This document shows, in pieces, positions 32,684 to 42,870 of a stretch of 64,000 nt of DNA (positions are counted from its first letter, which is position 1; every line of letters begins with the position of its first letter). This DNA comes from Sinohyriopsis cumingii. Taxonomy: Eukaryota > Mollusca > Bivalvia > Unionida > Unionidae. The position numbers and the translations under genes were made by a program. Where the stretch lies: assembly GCA_028554795.2 (NCBI GenBank), contig CM068838.1, positions 128,685,428 to 128,749,427 on the forward strand, given 5' to 3'. The notes below the pieces were generated by a model. The model saw only the letters and a program-made list of their open reading frames with translations. It did not search any database and was not told where the DNA came from.

Positions 32684-32819
32684 AATATAGGGGATGTGAC
32701 GTCACAGACTGATCTCTTCGGATTGGACAAATGACTCCGTGTGGTGACTGAATTTTGTAACGCGTTTTTGGATTGGTCAACCAACTCAATCCGTTTCGAT
32801 CCTCCCTTCCCCTATAAAT
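32684..32819. promoter_or_regulatory. Divergent promoter with TATA, CCAAT and CRE sites
   Basis: About 135 bp between a minus-strand TATA (CTATATT, 32,684-32,690) and a plus-strand TATA (TATAAAT, 32,813-32,819). Between them lie a palindromic CRE/ATF site TGACGTCA (32,697-32,704) and two inverted CCAAT boxes (ATTGG at 32,722-32,726 and 32,772-32,776). Paired genes sharing CCAAT and TATA elements are typical of replication-dependent histone gene pairs. Both genes driven from here end in histone-type stem-loops. Confidence 0.8.
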
Positions 32820-32862
32820 GACCGCAGTTCACTGCATTTCTTCGCCTGTTCTCGTCACAAAG

Positions 32863-33076
32863 ATGTGTACTGACGTAGAATTCTCTACTCTCGTATCTTC
32901 AATGCTGTTCCGTACGGACTTACCCATATATGTCAGATCATCGTGGACCATCATCAAGATGACGGATACAAGCGTTTGGAAAAGAAGAATTTACGTGGAG
33001 AGACAATGATGTTTAAAGAGAGTTTTGATTTACGGACTAGAAGTCAGACAAAGTTTGAGGAAAAGAAGGAGACCTA
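32863..33076 (+). CDS. Small gene at the right end of element B
   Basis: A short gene between the plus-strand TATA (32,813) and a histone-type stem-loop (33,123). The open frame from the first ATG is 48 residues (MCTDVEFSTLVSSMLFRTDL...); charged coding-like sequence continues to about 33,076. I cannot say whether it is whole. Product unrecognised. Confidence 0.5.
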
Positions 33077-33122
33077 AGCGATGCCCTCTATGTTAACGGT
33101 ATGATGTTAACATAAAACCAAA

Positions 33123-33163
33123 GGTCCTTTTCAGGGCCCCTCATTTGCCTCGAAGAGAAATTG
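33123..33163 (+). terminator. Histone-type 3' end 3 (plus strand)
   Basis: ACCAAA, then GGTCCT-TTTC-AGGGCC (33,123-33,138), CCTCA, and 13 nt after the stem GAAGAGAAATTG (33,152-33,163). The stem includes one G-T pair. It is the only one of the six on the plus strand, and it follows the only plus-strand gene of the divergent pair, so orientation tracks the gene. Confidence 0.82.
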
Positions 33164-33252
33164 ACTTTCTTGCCTCAATTATTTTAAATGTTATATCAGT
33201 GTTTTGTCTGTTGTATATGTGTTATATCAATCTATGCCTTTGCTCAGTACTG

Positions 33253-33436
33253 TGACGTCACCTTCCCTAGTTGCAACAGTGTTACCAATCTCCCCTACCG
33301 TGACGTCAGACGCAATCGTTCCCTTGTCGCTATACAGGCCCAGGGTGTATTTTAACGTACTTGTCGCTATACAGGCCCAAGGGGTTTTGTAATGCTAATT
33401 CCCATTGTCACTATTAATCTTGTCGCTATAGTGCCG
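33253..33436. promoter_or_regulatory. Subterminal repeats and CRE sites, right end of element B
   Basis: Two more TGACGTCA palindromes at 33,253-33,260 and 33,301-33,308. Then two copies of CTTGTCGCTATACAGGCCCA (33,323 and 33,360) and a partial third (CTTGTCGCTATAGTG, 33,419). The TTGTCGC core recurs inside the terminal repeat itself (complement of GGCGACAA). Iterated subterminal motifs are often binding sites of transposition or replication proteins. Confidence 0.75.
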
Positions 33437-33491
33437 CGACACCTTTTACATTGGATTTTCCATTGTCGCCAGGCGTACCCACTACACCACT
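33437..33491 (-). repeat. Right terminal inverted repeat of element B
   Basis: Complement of the left repeat over 55 bp with about two differences. The 6 bases after it (ATCAAT, 33,492-33,497) match the left flank GTCAAT at 5 of 6 positions. Confidence 0.93.
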
Positions 33492-33497
33492 ATCAAT

Positions 33498-34910
33498 CAA
33501 ACAGTCAATATTCCAGGTTGGTCAATCAAGCAATCAGCGACCACCAATCTTGGTCAGCATCACTCGATCACCTACTACTCGACCAGCAACACTGTTTACT
33601 CAGCTCTACTGCTGCTATGGTTCAGCTTCACAGCTGCTAAGCTCAACGTCTATGGTTAGCTCTGCAGCTGATACCACGTCGACTACGATGACTCCAATAA
33701 CTCTGATCACTCTGATAACTTCAATCAGCTATACAACTGCGACTCCGGTCACTCTGGTCACTCTGGCCAGCTGAAAATGCATCTAACACCGTGTACTATG
33801 CATGACACGGACATATACGATAAAACATAATGGCGTTATATACGGTAAGCTACACAGATTACATTATCGGCACAATAATTACAAACAATACACAAGTTCA
33901 GATGTGAACCTAACCGTGCCCGACAAGAATCCTATGGTACTAAACGTTTCTTAAAAATGCAACTTTATATATCACGAATATAAAAATCTTGCTAAGTCAC
34001 AAACAAGAATAGAAAATATTTCCATGATACTGCGTAAGCCGAAGCTACATAGAAAAGATACAAAAATAAACGTGGTATTACAAAATTTATAACTTATACA
34101 CAAAAAATTAATAACTCATATACCTCTATAGCTGAAGATGTGCAAGTTCTTATAGTAGACCGCTCACTGACAAGACGTTCCGTAATGTAAAGATTTTGAC
34201 CTACAGTGAAGTATTTATACACAGACGATGCCGCAATGCATCGTTCTTCCCATCGAAAGAACTTGTGCGGCATAGGATGACCCGAACTCACTATTTCGAA
34301 ATCTTTGTACAATATACATTAATCACCCTCGGGTATCGATGTACCCGAACTCACTATTTCGAAATCTTTGTACAATATACATTAATCACCCTCGGGTATC
34401 GATGTACACATAAACTGAAACCCGAGTACATGTATTTAATAAATAAAAGGATTTGTACATTTCAATGATATCCACTATATTCATATTAATTATTATAGGT
34501 TGCGAGTTTTTTGTTAATAAATATAATGAAGTGTTTTGGATAATGTAAATGTAACATCGTTCCATGTCATCAACTGTGACAGCAAGGCCATTTGCATCGA
34601 GTTGCATGTCGATTCAAACAAGAAACTTATAAGTATTAACGATGGTTAATGAAACAAATTAATCCATAATACGTTGCATCCATGTCATGACTGTCCATGT
34701 TTCGTTCTTCCTACCGACTGTCAGTGTCACTATTAATAATTATCCTACTCTTCGGTTTTGTAGCACCCTGATCCTCAGAATGGTTTGCTGGCAATAACTG
34801 TAGCTGTGATCGACAGGTATTGGGTGCAATATAGACGGGATCTCCCGGTTGACAAAATTCTGCTGACTTTTTTATGCATATTTGTTTCACATTTTTAGTT
34901 CTGTTTTCGC
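33498..34910. other. Non-coding DNA with a 63-bp tandem duplication
   Basis: I see no gene. A block beginning CCCGAACTCACTATTTCGAA is present twice in tandem (34,281 and 34,344; period 63 bp, almost identical), ending near 34,405. The sequence just right of element B (33.5-33.78 kb) is rich in ACT/CAG-type triplets and CTCTGATCACTCTGATAACT short repeats. Confidence 0.6.
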
Positions 34911-35157
34911 GGCCCTGAGAGGCCGAGTGGTCTAAAGCGCTCACCGTCACGGATCACTGCTATCTCACGTCTGTCTGCGTGGGTTCGAGTCTCAGGCTCG
35001 GCTAGCGTGGGTACGTGAGAAAGCTTTCAAGTAGGTTCTCGTGGGTCGGTGGTTCTTCCCGGGGTTTTCGAGGGTTCTTCCTCCACCAGTAATGCTGGCC
35101 GCCATATATAGTCTATCTTGTGCTGCAAACTGGCGTTAAATCCTACAACAACAAGTT
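34911..35157 (+). mobile_element. tRNA-derived SINE, well-preserved copy
   Basis: A tRNA-like head has an A box (GAGGCCGAGTGGTCTAAAGC) and a B box (GGGTTCGAGTCTC). Next comes a body with GTGGGTCGGTGGTTCTTCCC and GGGTTCTTCCTCCACCAGTA, and a tail with GCTGGCCGCCATATATAGTC and ACTGGCGTTAAATCCTACAA. It is the reference copy for the diverged SINE at 729-958 and the tail fragment near 60,712. The tail wording is of a kind common in molluscan SINEs. Confidence 0.88.
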
Positions 35158-35808
35158 CTATTGTTATTTTTTTTTTAATTTCATTATATGTTATTGCAAT
35201 GTAACATTGTATGTTGGACTTAATCTGGTCCAAAATCAAGCTTATTTTTTACTTGACCTGAGTTATCGTTTATTTAAATACCACAAACAACTAATAGATA
35301 ACTAAAATATTCTCTATATCTATGGGTTTAATATCAGGATAATTATTAATGGAAGAAAGCATGTTTATTTGTGTCTGGGTCTAGGTTATTGTAATTCCCA
35401 TACGATTTATCTGGCGTCCCTGACATAGTCCAAGTTATAAAGTATAATGTTAGTAACAGACTTTCTACTAATAACAGTTTATTTTGTAAACATTAAGAAG
35501 TTTCTAGAAGGGTATTCTCCATTAGGTAATATTTTATTTCAGAAACTGCTTATTGTCATCCGAGGTGATTAATTATTTCAAATATTTGGCGGGAAAGAAT
35601 TGTTTGGAACAAAGTGCTTTGGACTTAACTAGTGAATCCCCATTTGGCTCAAACATGCAAGTTATGGAATCACAATTAAAATACAAATATGAAATTAAGT
35701 TAAGAAAGCTTGAGGTTCAAGAGAGACAATACACCTACAGCTACAGAAAGAGAAAGAGGAAAAAGGGCGACAATTGTAGTTACAGAAAGAAGGAAGAGAA
35801 TCGCAATT

Positions 35809-35810
<2 letters not shown>

Positions 35811-35855
<45 letters not shown>
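35811..35855. repeat. (GA)n microsatellite
   Basis: GA run inside the gag-like frame of the Gypsy fossil; it encodes the Arg-Glu run seen there. Confidence 0.95.
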
Positions 35856-35860
<5 letters not shown>

Positions 35861-36065
35861 CTGCAAAACGATAAAGAGGAGAGGGACATACAGACGCATA
35901 AGGAAGGAGAAAGTGAAGAAATCGAATTCGGGAGAACTGTGTTGTTTGTCAGTGGACACATTTGCATTTTTACATATATTTCTGAATCATACGTCTGTAC
36001 AAATGACCGAGTCATATGTTTGTTTCATTTGATTGTTGTTTCAATTGAGTACATTTGGGTCATTT

Positions 36066-36400
36066 TGATTACATGAGATTATCTGAATCTTATTTATATT
36101 CCATGAGATTATTTGAATCTCACTTTCATTACATAACATTACACGAGTTTATTTGAATCTTATTTTCATTACGTGAGATTATTTGAATCTTATTTTCATT
36201 ACGTGAGATTATTTGAATCTTATTTTCATTCCATGAGATTATTTGAATCTCACTTTCATTACATGACATTGTTTGAATCTTATTTTCATTCCATTGGATT
36301 ACTTGAATCTCACTTTCATTTCATGAAATTGCATGAGATTAGGCGAATCTCAATTCCATTACGTGAGATTATACGAATCTTATCGTCATACATTTGAATA
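36066..36400 (+). repeat. 30-bp minisatellite, GAGATTATTTGAATCTTATT units
   Basis: About eleven tandem units of 30 bp, e.g. ATTACGTGAGATTATTTGAA followed by TCTTATTTTC. Because the period is a multiple of three, one frame stays open and reads a ten-residue repeat (RLFESYFHYV-like). It sits inside the Gypsy fossil between gag and integrase pieces. Not a CRISPR array: no spacers. Confidence 0.9.
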
Positions 36401-38433
36401 TATGAATCATGTTTTGTTTTCTTATTTGTGACAGTTTGGAGAAAGTAATTGAATGAGACGTATGTTTAGAGCGTGAAAGAATCATTTTATTTGTAGTGTA
36501 TATATTTGTATTAATTCATATCATAAACTTCCATCTTTGATCACATTGTGTTGTGTTGTCATTTGATTCAAGCATCGATTCAGGTCTAAACTGTTACAAT
36601 AAGACTTGTAACAATACCTTGAATCACTTCTATTAGCCAAAAATTAAATGTGATGTCTGCAAATACTGTACATCCTGTAACACTTGTAAAATGGTAGGAA
36701 AGCCGAATCTAAGGATACATAAGGCCCATCTACAACTTACTCCTGCACTGGACGAAACAATCAGCAGGATAATGGTAGACGTTGTTGGTCCCTTACCTAA
36801 GACCAAATTAGGCAACCAATGCTTGTTGACCATAATGTGTGCATCTACAAGATTTCCAGAGGTGATTCCTTTGAGGAATATTAAAACAACAACAATAGTA
36901 AATGCTTTGATAAAGTTTCTCTTACTCCATTTGGCCTTTCAAAATCTGTGCAATCTGGTCATGGGTCAATTTTTATGTGTGGAATTTTCCAGCAAGTTAT
37001 GCATGAATCAGGCATTCTGCAATTCAAGTTTATTACCATGTGAGCCAAGGGGCTTTAAAAAGAGTTAATCAAACTTTGAAAAATACGATTCTGTCATATT
37101 AGTTTGATACTAGAAAAGTTTGTAACGAAGGTGTTCATTTGCTGTTATGGAATCAGTTCAAGAATCTTTCTTCCTTTGAACTAGTTATTGGACACATTGA
37201 CCGTGGACCATTGACCTTGTTAACATAGAGACTTCTTTCAAATGAAGCTGCATAATTAATCTTCTCGAATATGTTTCCAATTTTGAATACAAGTTGTCAA
37301 AGGCTTGTGAGATTGCAAGAACTAATCGGCACTCTACTCAAATATGAAATTAAGGCATGATAGAAGATACAAAGAAACAAGTTGTCAGCCTAGTGATAGA
37401 GTTCTGGCTCTCTTGCCCGGACCATATAATCTCCTCCAGGCTAAGTACTGTGGTCCTTACTCAGCGGAAACGAAAGTAAGCGATTTAAATTATATCATCA
37501 ATACCCCCGGGGGAGGGGGGCGAAAATGAAATCAACTTTGCCATATAAATATGTTCAGGAAGCATGTTGATATAGATAGCCAGGTTAATAATGCAATCAG
37601 CTTAGTTGTACCTGTCCCATACAGTGTGTGTTAGTTCAGCTCTTTCTCTGATTATTGTGTTTAGTGATCACAACCCCCTTCCTTTCAATGGCAAGATAAA
37701 AAACACAAATCAGTGGTTATTAAAGTGGAGTTTGTTGTTGCGGGAATTCAACATTAACATTAGGCACGTTATGGGAAAAATAAATTGCAGAGGCACTTTC
37801 AAGTGTATAGTGATAAGGTTTAATCTCATTTATTTTTTTAACAAGTTCTACAGCAGTGAAATTTGCAGCTGATTTGTAATAGTCTTGAATGCTCTGATGT
37901 ACCATAATGAGACAATGTCTTTGAAAGAGTTTTCAGTAATCTCAACCTAGTGTTTTAGCCTAAAACGTCAATTAGCACTCTGCAATTCCAATGATCAATT
38001 GAAGAAAAATAATTCTCATCAAATTATATCACAACACCACTGAGAGAGATCCCATAGACTGCATAAAGCAAGAATGAATAATTCTTTATCAAATCTCTAT
38101 TTATACATATTTCACTTGACCAAATTCAAATTACCAATGCATTACTCTGGAAACAAATCATTTCCATGAAAAATTATTCCACTAACCCTTGTACTCAATT
38201 CATATGAAAACATCTTACTTACTACTTAATATCATGACAAACGTCAGGTGGGCAAATGTTCCACAGCCCTCAGTCCGGATGAGAGTCGAGCACGCAACAT
38301 GATAAAAATAGTCGTCCGATTTATACATTTAAGAAGTGAATGTGTTGTATTTGAAATTAAAACAAAGCATTTATTAAAGTAATTAAGTAAATATATCATA
38401 ATCAGTGCATGGTAAAAAAAATCATCAATAACA

Positions 38434-38438
<5 letters not shown>

Positions 38439-38517
<79 letters not shown>
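38439..38517. repeat. (TA)n microsatellite
   Basis: Uninterrupted TA run of about 79 bases. The surrounding 37.9-39.0 kb holds no gene that I can support. Confidence 0.97.
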
Positions 38518-38519
<2 letters not shown>

Positions 38520-39373
38520 GTCATCGGACACTTAAAAAACACTCTCAGATTATATACTAGAAACGAGTGCGACTTCCCGACTACAACATATTACCTTTAG
38601 TATCAACCTATCGCCAGTAGAAAAACGTTCCAAGATCATTCTGAGTACAAATGCCAAGACTGATGATGACTTCAACAGAGAAACCGTGTGATGGAGCCAC
38701 TGCAGATCTAAAGCTCAGTTAATACAAATTTCCCGTGGTCTTACCTGACTATTGTGATTGCTCCAGCCGATTGAACGCGTTCAAAAAAGGATTTGGCCTA
38801 AACATATGACTGGGTTACCCACTCCCAACTCTTTCACCAGAGCAAGATTTTTCTACGTTGGACAGGGAAGCGAAGTATATTGTTTCAGTGGTGGTTTAAC
38901 GATCTGTCTCAGCTTAAAGATTCAGCTTTCCTAGAACATGCCAGATTATCTCCGTGCTATCACTATTATTCATTCACTGATAACAATACCTTTCCGAGCG
39001 GACGGTACTGTTTTTTAGTATAAAAAGCGGATAGTCTTAAGATAGGAAAGGTCATTATGAATACCGAGGCCGACCTAGAATAATGAGGTTTAATGTTGAG
39101 TACAAGCTGTTACAGATAATTATAACTTCAACACAACAACTGTCTGATTGAACTCGAGTGTGATGTTGTACCTTACGACTAGACTGCTAATGTGCCATGC
39201 AATATTCACAATGCAGCACGATTATGCCGTTCTACTACTGAAAACGATGACGTTCGTGTGCTCAGTTATGGATCTCATCACTGCACCATATCACAAGCCA
39301 TGTCTATTACTACCACAACAGCTTCATCAAGAATTACATAGCAAAGAAGAGCACACGTCTTCTGTGACTTTCC

Positions 39374-39595
39374 TTGGCTAATGTGACTCAAGGTCGATTC
39401 CAGACGTTCAAAGGGAAATGTCCGAACCATCTGGATTCGTTAGTCAATGCCGGATGTGACTACGGAGAACAAGGAGACCACATAGAGAGCTTCAGTTTTG
39501 TTGTGCATCTTCAAGAATGGGGGTATAAACATCCGGTTTACATAGAATATTTCAGGTGGTCTCCCCGTTGTCATTATCTTCCTTTCGACGGTTAA
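39374..39595 (+). pseudogene. BIR-domain (IAP-like) remnant of element D
   Basis: 73-residue frame with RFQTFKGKCPNHLDSLVNAG at the start of the repeat and a characteristic end: LQEWGYKHPVYIEYFRWSPR then CHYLPF. This fits the BIR pattern R-x3-F...L..AG...W....P..EH..W.P.C. It corresponds to the element B gene at 30,214-30,834. Decayed. Confidence 0.65.
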
Positions 39596-39773
39596 AATAT
39601 GATCCTCGTGTAATATACTTTAGAAGATGAGAGGATTCTTAGATAACATCAAAAACTGAGAGTACACATTTTCAGAGAATGTGTAAAGATTCAAGTGAAA
39701 CGCCAAGGGCAAATATATTCTAAATGTCACAAAATTCTTAGCATCTGACATCCGGGTTATATAAGATAGACGA

Positions 39774-40378
39774 ATGACACAAAAATGTTCCCAATATAAG
39801 ACGTTGAAAAAGTGCGAGAAATTTATGGAAATTTATAAAATATTTTATCTGGATGATATAATAAGACTGATTGAAGAAGGCTATAAGCATAGTCGGAAGG
39901 AGAGGTTATGTACCAAACACAATAAAATTCTTCTGCGAAGACATTGTAGTTGCTGCAGCAAATTCCGTGGAGGAAAGACCATGACAGTGTTCAAGATTTA
40001 GCGGATTATCAAATATTGTTAAAATTATATAAGGCAAAACATGTGGTGCGCCCATGTGTGTGTGTGTGTGTGTCTGTGTGTGTATGTGACTAGATGTCTT
40101 AGATTTCGTTTTCAGCAGATTCGTTGTGGACAGTTTATGAACAGTACATGCAACAAAGACAAAGAACTAAAACTCGTTGTGTTAAAAGTGTTGCAAATAA
40201 TGGTAAAGACGAATTGCGTACTTCCGTGTTAATAAGAAATTCATTGCACTTTATCCACTCTTCATACTTGCTACGAGACTTAGGCAGGAATAATGACTGC
40301 AAAAGCCTTGACTTGGATGTTTGGAGGTGGCTAAAGAAAACAAAGACTTTGTGTATGATCTTCAAGACAAAGATTTGA
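39774..40378 (+). pseudogene. Unrecognised frames of element D
   Basis: Two short frames. The first (39,774-40,001) has a Cys/His-rich end (LCTKHNKILLRRHCSCCSKF). The second (40,124-40,378) has VLIRNSLHFIHSSYLL and LDLDVWRWLKKTK. They occupy the place of the two LPxELxE genes of element B, but I see no convincing similarity. A (TG)n run is at 40,057-40,084. Confidence 0.4.
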
Positions 40379-40624
40379 GCAAATAAGAGGAAATACATGA
40401 GTTTAATTGGAATTAAAGCCTATTTCAGAGTCAGTAGTAGTATAACCCGAAACAGAAAATATAACAAGAATCCATGAGAGTTGTAGTAATATTCTAAAGA
40501 CAGCAAAATGAGGAAATGCGGAAATGACATTCAGATAGAAGTTAGACGAGAAGAATTCCACAAAACCTCGAACAACAGAGGGTTTTCATTGATTAAATGT
40601 GACGCCAATAGATCGGGAGGAGGG

Positions 40625-41010
40625 TATAAAAGAACATCCGCCAAAAATGCGTGACATGAGTACTCCAGAAAAGGTTTAATTTTGTTGTTGGTTTCTCCTA
40701 CAATTTCCTTCATGAAAATGACTGCCAAAATTTCAATTAAGATCAGTGTTTCCCAATTTGATGAAAAAATAGAAACACACGTATAAAGCAACATTTCCTT
40801 CTTCGTCGATAACGTCTTCTACTGCTCTAGCTGTTTCCGCGTCTATGACGTCTTCTTCTACTGATCTAGCTGCTGTTGCTGCTTCAGCGGAAAATGTGCA
40901 AGACAGAACAAACATGTTAGAACGTTTGCTGGATTTGTCAGAGCAAGATATGGCACAATTTAGTCCGTTGAGAACACCAGTAGAACATAGAATAAGTTGA
41001 TACGGCATGC
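40625..41010 (+). pseudogene. Element D gene with SPLRTP-type C-terminus
   Basis: TATA box (TATAAA at 40,625-40,630) followed by GAACATCCG, as in element B. The end reads NMLERLLDLSEQDMAQFSPL then RTPVEHRIS, clearly related to LQSLLDLSKQELVRFSPLRT in element B. A short Ala/Ser/Thr-rich stretch precedes it. Broken. Confidence 0.65.
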
Positions 41011-41039
41011 CGACTATCAATGGAGGCAAATTTCAGTGC

Positions 41040-41420
41040 AAAAAGGAAGAAGTTTTACATAAGACAATCTGTTGTTTTTGCTTCTGAAATGAAGAAGTCA
41101 CCAGGAAGATCGTACCATCATCATCGACAAAGGCAAAAAAAAAAAATCATCTAAGAAATGGAAAAGGAGGGCTCCCTTATCGTCTAGCTAAACATTGTGT
41201 TCTTTTGTCAGCAGGACCAAATCTAATGCCTAGTGATCCGATGCGAAAACAAATAATTCAAAACGCTTCCAAAGAAATCACCAATACCACCTTGTTTGAA
41301 TGTTTATTGAACATTTTAAAAGGAATGGTACCTTTTCCAAGATACAAAACAACCAGAAGAAATCACAGAACTAACTTCATAATATCTTCATCATATATAG
41401 ATAATGGCCACGTTCTATAC
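41040..41420 (+). pseudogene. Element D core-like small gene
   Basis: Lys-rich start (41.1-41.2 kb), then LLSAGPNLMPSDPMRKQIIQ and LFECLLNILKGMVPFPRYKT, which resemble the element B gene at 26,382-26,800 in order and content. Broken. Confidence 0.5.
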
Positions 41421-41789
41421 TGATCATCATATCATTTCATTTACACCAAAGCCGAAGCAGAGCTTTGCACGGCTTAACGACTTTGTATATTGCAAAATGT
41501 ATCGATATGATTAAGATATTCTGTATAATCTATTGAAAGTAGTCGTCCACCTCTTTTTAGAGGAGTAGTATTGCAAGTCACGTGTGTCGAGGTCACCTCT
41601 TGAGCTGCATTGACTTTGGCTCAGAAGATCTTGGAAAATCCGCCACATTAATTCACTCTGCATATCGGTGGTCGGCAGCCCACCATTCGTATCTGAAGAG
41701 CGCACCATGGTGCATACATGAATATTATGCTTGGGCATCACTTCTAAGATATTTATCAGTGAAGGTCATGCACAAATATGAAGTCCGAT

Positions 41790-42870
41790 GAGAGTATAAC
41801 CTCGCAGGTAGCAGCCGGCCGTTCTGGTCAGTCAGCGTGAATTGTATTTTGTTGATGCACGAGCTTTCGAATTGCAAGCCATTAGCTCGTGCAGAACGTC
41901 TACAAAGTTTTCAGTTTTGATTTGACGACCTAATCTTACATGTTTTCCACATAGGCCACCCAAACGTATCCGTTATGGTGTTGACTCTTTCTTAAAACGA
42001 TAGCCACTCAAGGCCAGTCCTAACACTCCTGTGTACACTATGTACACCCACTTCTGGCAGCCTTTTAAGAACGTTTAGATATAGGACCTTGTCACGTTTA
42101 TGCAGAAGCATTTCTTTCCAGAAAGTGTTGGGGATCGCCGCTAACACCACATACATGTTCCAGGTTTTACAGGCTACCTATTTCGGTGAACTTCCGCATC
42201 CTGTGGCATCTATCTCTCAGGGCACCCCGCGAACAACTCGACGGTTCTTGCACCCAACTCTTCCAGTGCCCGCTTTTACGTCCGGAACTCAACACTGGTT
42301 TCTTCGGCGGCTTCAAGGGGCTTGATGACGGGCGAGAATTTGGTTCTAATACAAGTATCTCCTCTTGCTCTTCGAGCTGTTAGGTAACGAGCTTGTCGCC
42401 CAAAGCACTACTCGTGGCCAAATTGTCGTTCAGTAGGGGCGTATCTTGTCTTCAGCGCTGGTCACATTCATAAATGGCTTTGCATCAAGCTGTTCATAAA
42501 TTTATTGACAACAGGCATTGCTTAATTACATATCCATATGCAAGATACTCGGCTCGTGACTTGACATTGCCAGTGATATCTGTTTGGTGCTGCTACCGGT
42601 AAAGTAAGAGGCGGAACCCGAGCCGGTCCATATCCGCGCCACACCACGATGAAGTTTGCTCCGCAGAAGAGTGCTGTCATGTTGTTGTCTTATCACAGAT
42701 CTTTCGCATAATACGCGATGCAAAAGCTCGAGCCAGCGCATCTCAAGAGTCCGAGGACGCGCAGAGAGACTAGGTTTTGTCAAAAAATCTTCATTTCGGT
42801 GGAAGGCACTTACCACACTAGCAAACTGCCACTGCACAAAACTGTGACGCCCAACGTGGATTCCGAAATT
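41790..42870. other. Locally GC-richer block without a recognised gene
   Basis: Base composition is visibly richer in G and C than the neighbours, and frames of 60-100 residues overlap on both strands, but none has a recognisable motif. A TGACGCCCAACGTGG string at about 42,844 recalls a retroelement primer-binding-site region. It may be part of an unrecognised transposable element. The interval 42,870-43,430 is plain AT-rich DNA. Confidence 0.35.

Larger units (their letters stand above)
20458..33491 (-). mobile_element. Element B: bounded Polinton-like element, 13.0 kb
   Basis: A Polinton-family virus-like element with both ends visible. It begins AGTAGTGTAGTGGGTACGCC and ends with the inverted counterpart. 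The 6 bp outside are GTCAAT (20,452-20,457) and ATCAAT (33,492-33,497), a near-perfect target duplication of the length typical for Polintons. Most genes read on the minus strand: coiled-coil gene, BIR gene, two related unknowns, ATPase, basic proteins, integrase, penton, core protein, major capsid, protease and a final coiled-coil gene. A CCHC gene and a small gene near the right end read on plus. No polymerase B is recognisable. It looks broken, with roughly ten to fifteen interruptions, but the terminal repeats differ at only about 2 of 55 positions, so it is clearly younger than elements A and D. Confidence 0.9.
35165..37900 (+). mobile_element. Gypsy-type LTR retrotransposon fossil
   Basis: Decayed Ty3/Gypsy element. 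Parts: an LTR-like segment at about 35,165-35,400, also found at 54,225-54,400 and, inverted, at 55,330-55,510; a gag-like frame (35,553-36,032, with KYEIKLRKLEVQERQ); integrase core (36.69-37.0 kb, MVDVVGPLPKTKLGNQCLLT); integrase C-terminal region (37.34-37.5 kb, RVLALLPGPYNLLQAKYCGP); and an RNase H end (37.67-37.79 kb, WSLLLREFNINIRHVMGK). The RNase H piece lies after the integrase, which is not the usual order, so more than one copy or a rearrangement is involved. Many breaks; old. Confidence 0.75.
39000..41420 (+). mobile_element. Element D: partial, decayed Polinton fossil
   Basis: A piece of a third Polinton-family element, plus strand. It holds a TATA box like that of the element B BIR gene (39,020), a BIR-like gene, two short frames, a second TATA (40,625), an SPLRTP-type gene and a core-like gene. 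The order equals element B from its BIR gene to the core-like gene, but the ATPase is not recognisable and capsid genes, integrase and termini are absent. Many interruptions; old. Confidence 0.7.

Noticed and set aside
34911-34995. Possible genuine tRNA-Leu/Ser gene
   Set aside because: Only the A and B boxes are tRNA-like, no proper cloverleaf end is seen, and the sequence continues as a SINE body shared with the copy at 729.
36066-36400. CRISPR-like direct repeats
   Set aside because: Units are contiguous without unique spacers, and the genome is eukaryotic; it is a minisatellite.
5450-41420. Elements A and D as two halves of one element split by element B
   Set aside because: Both carry their own SPLRTP-type gene and TATA context, so they are separate copies and not two parts of one.
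42841-42860. Retroelement primer-binding-site-like string TGACGCCCAACGTGG
   Set aside because: No LTR boundary or retroviral coding sequence could be found beside it, so I did not call an element.
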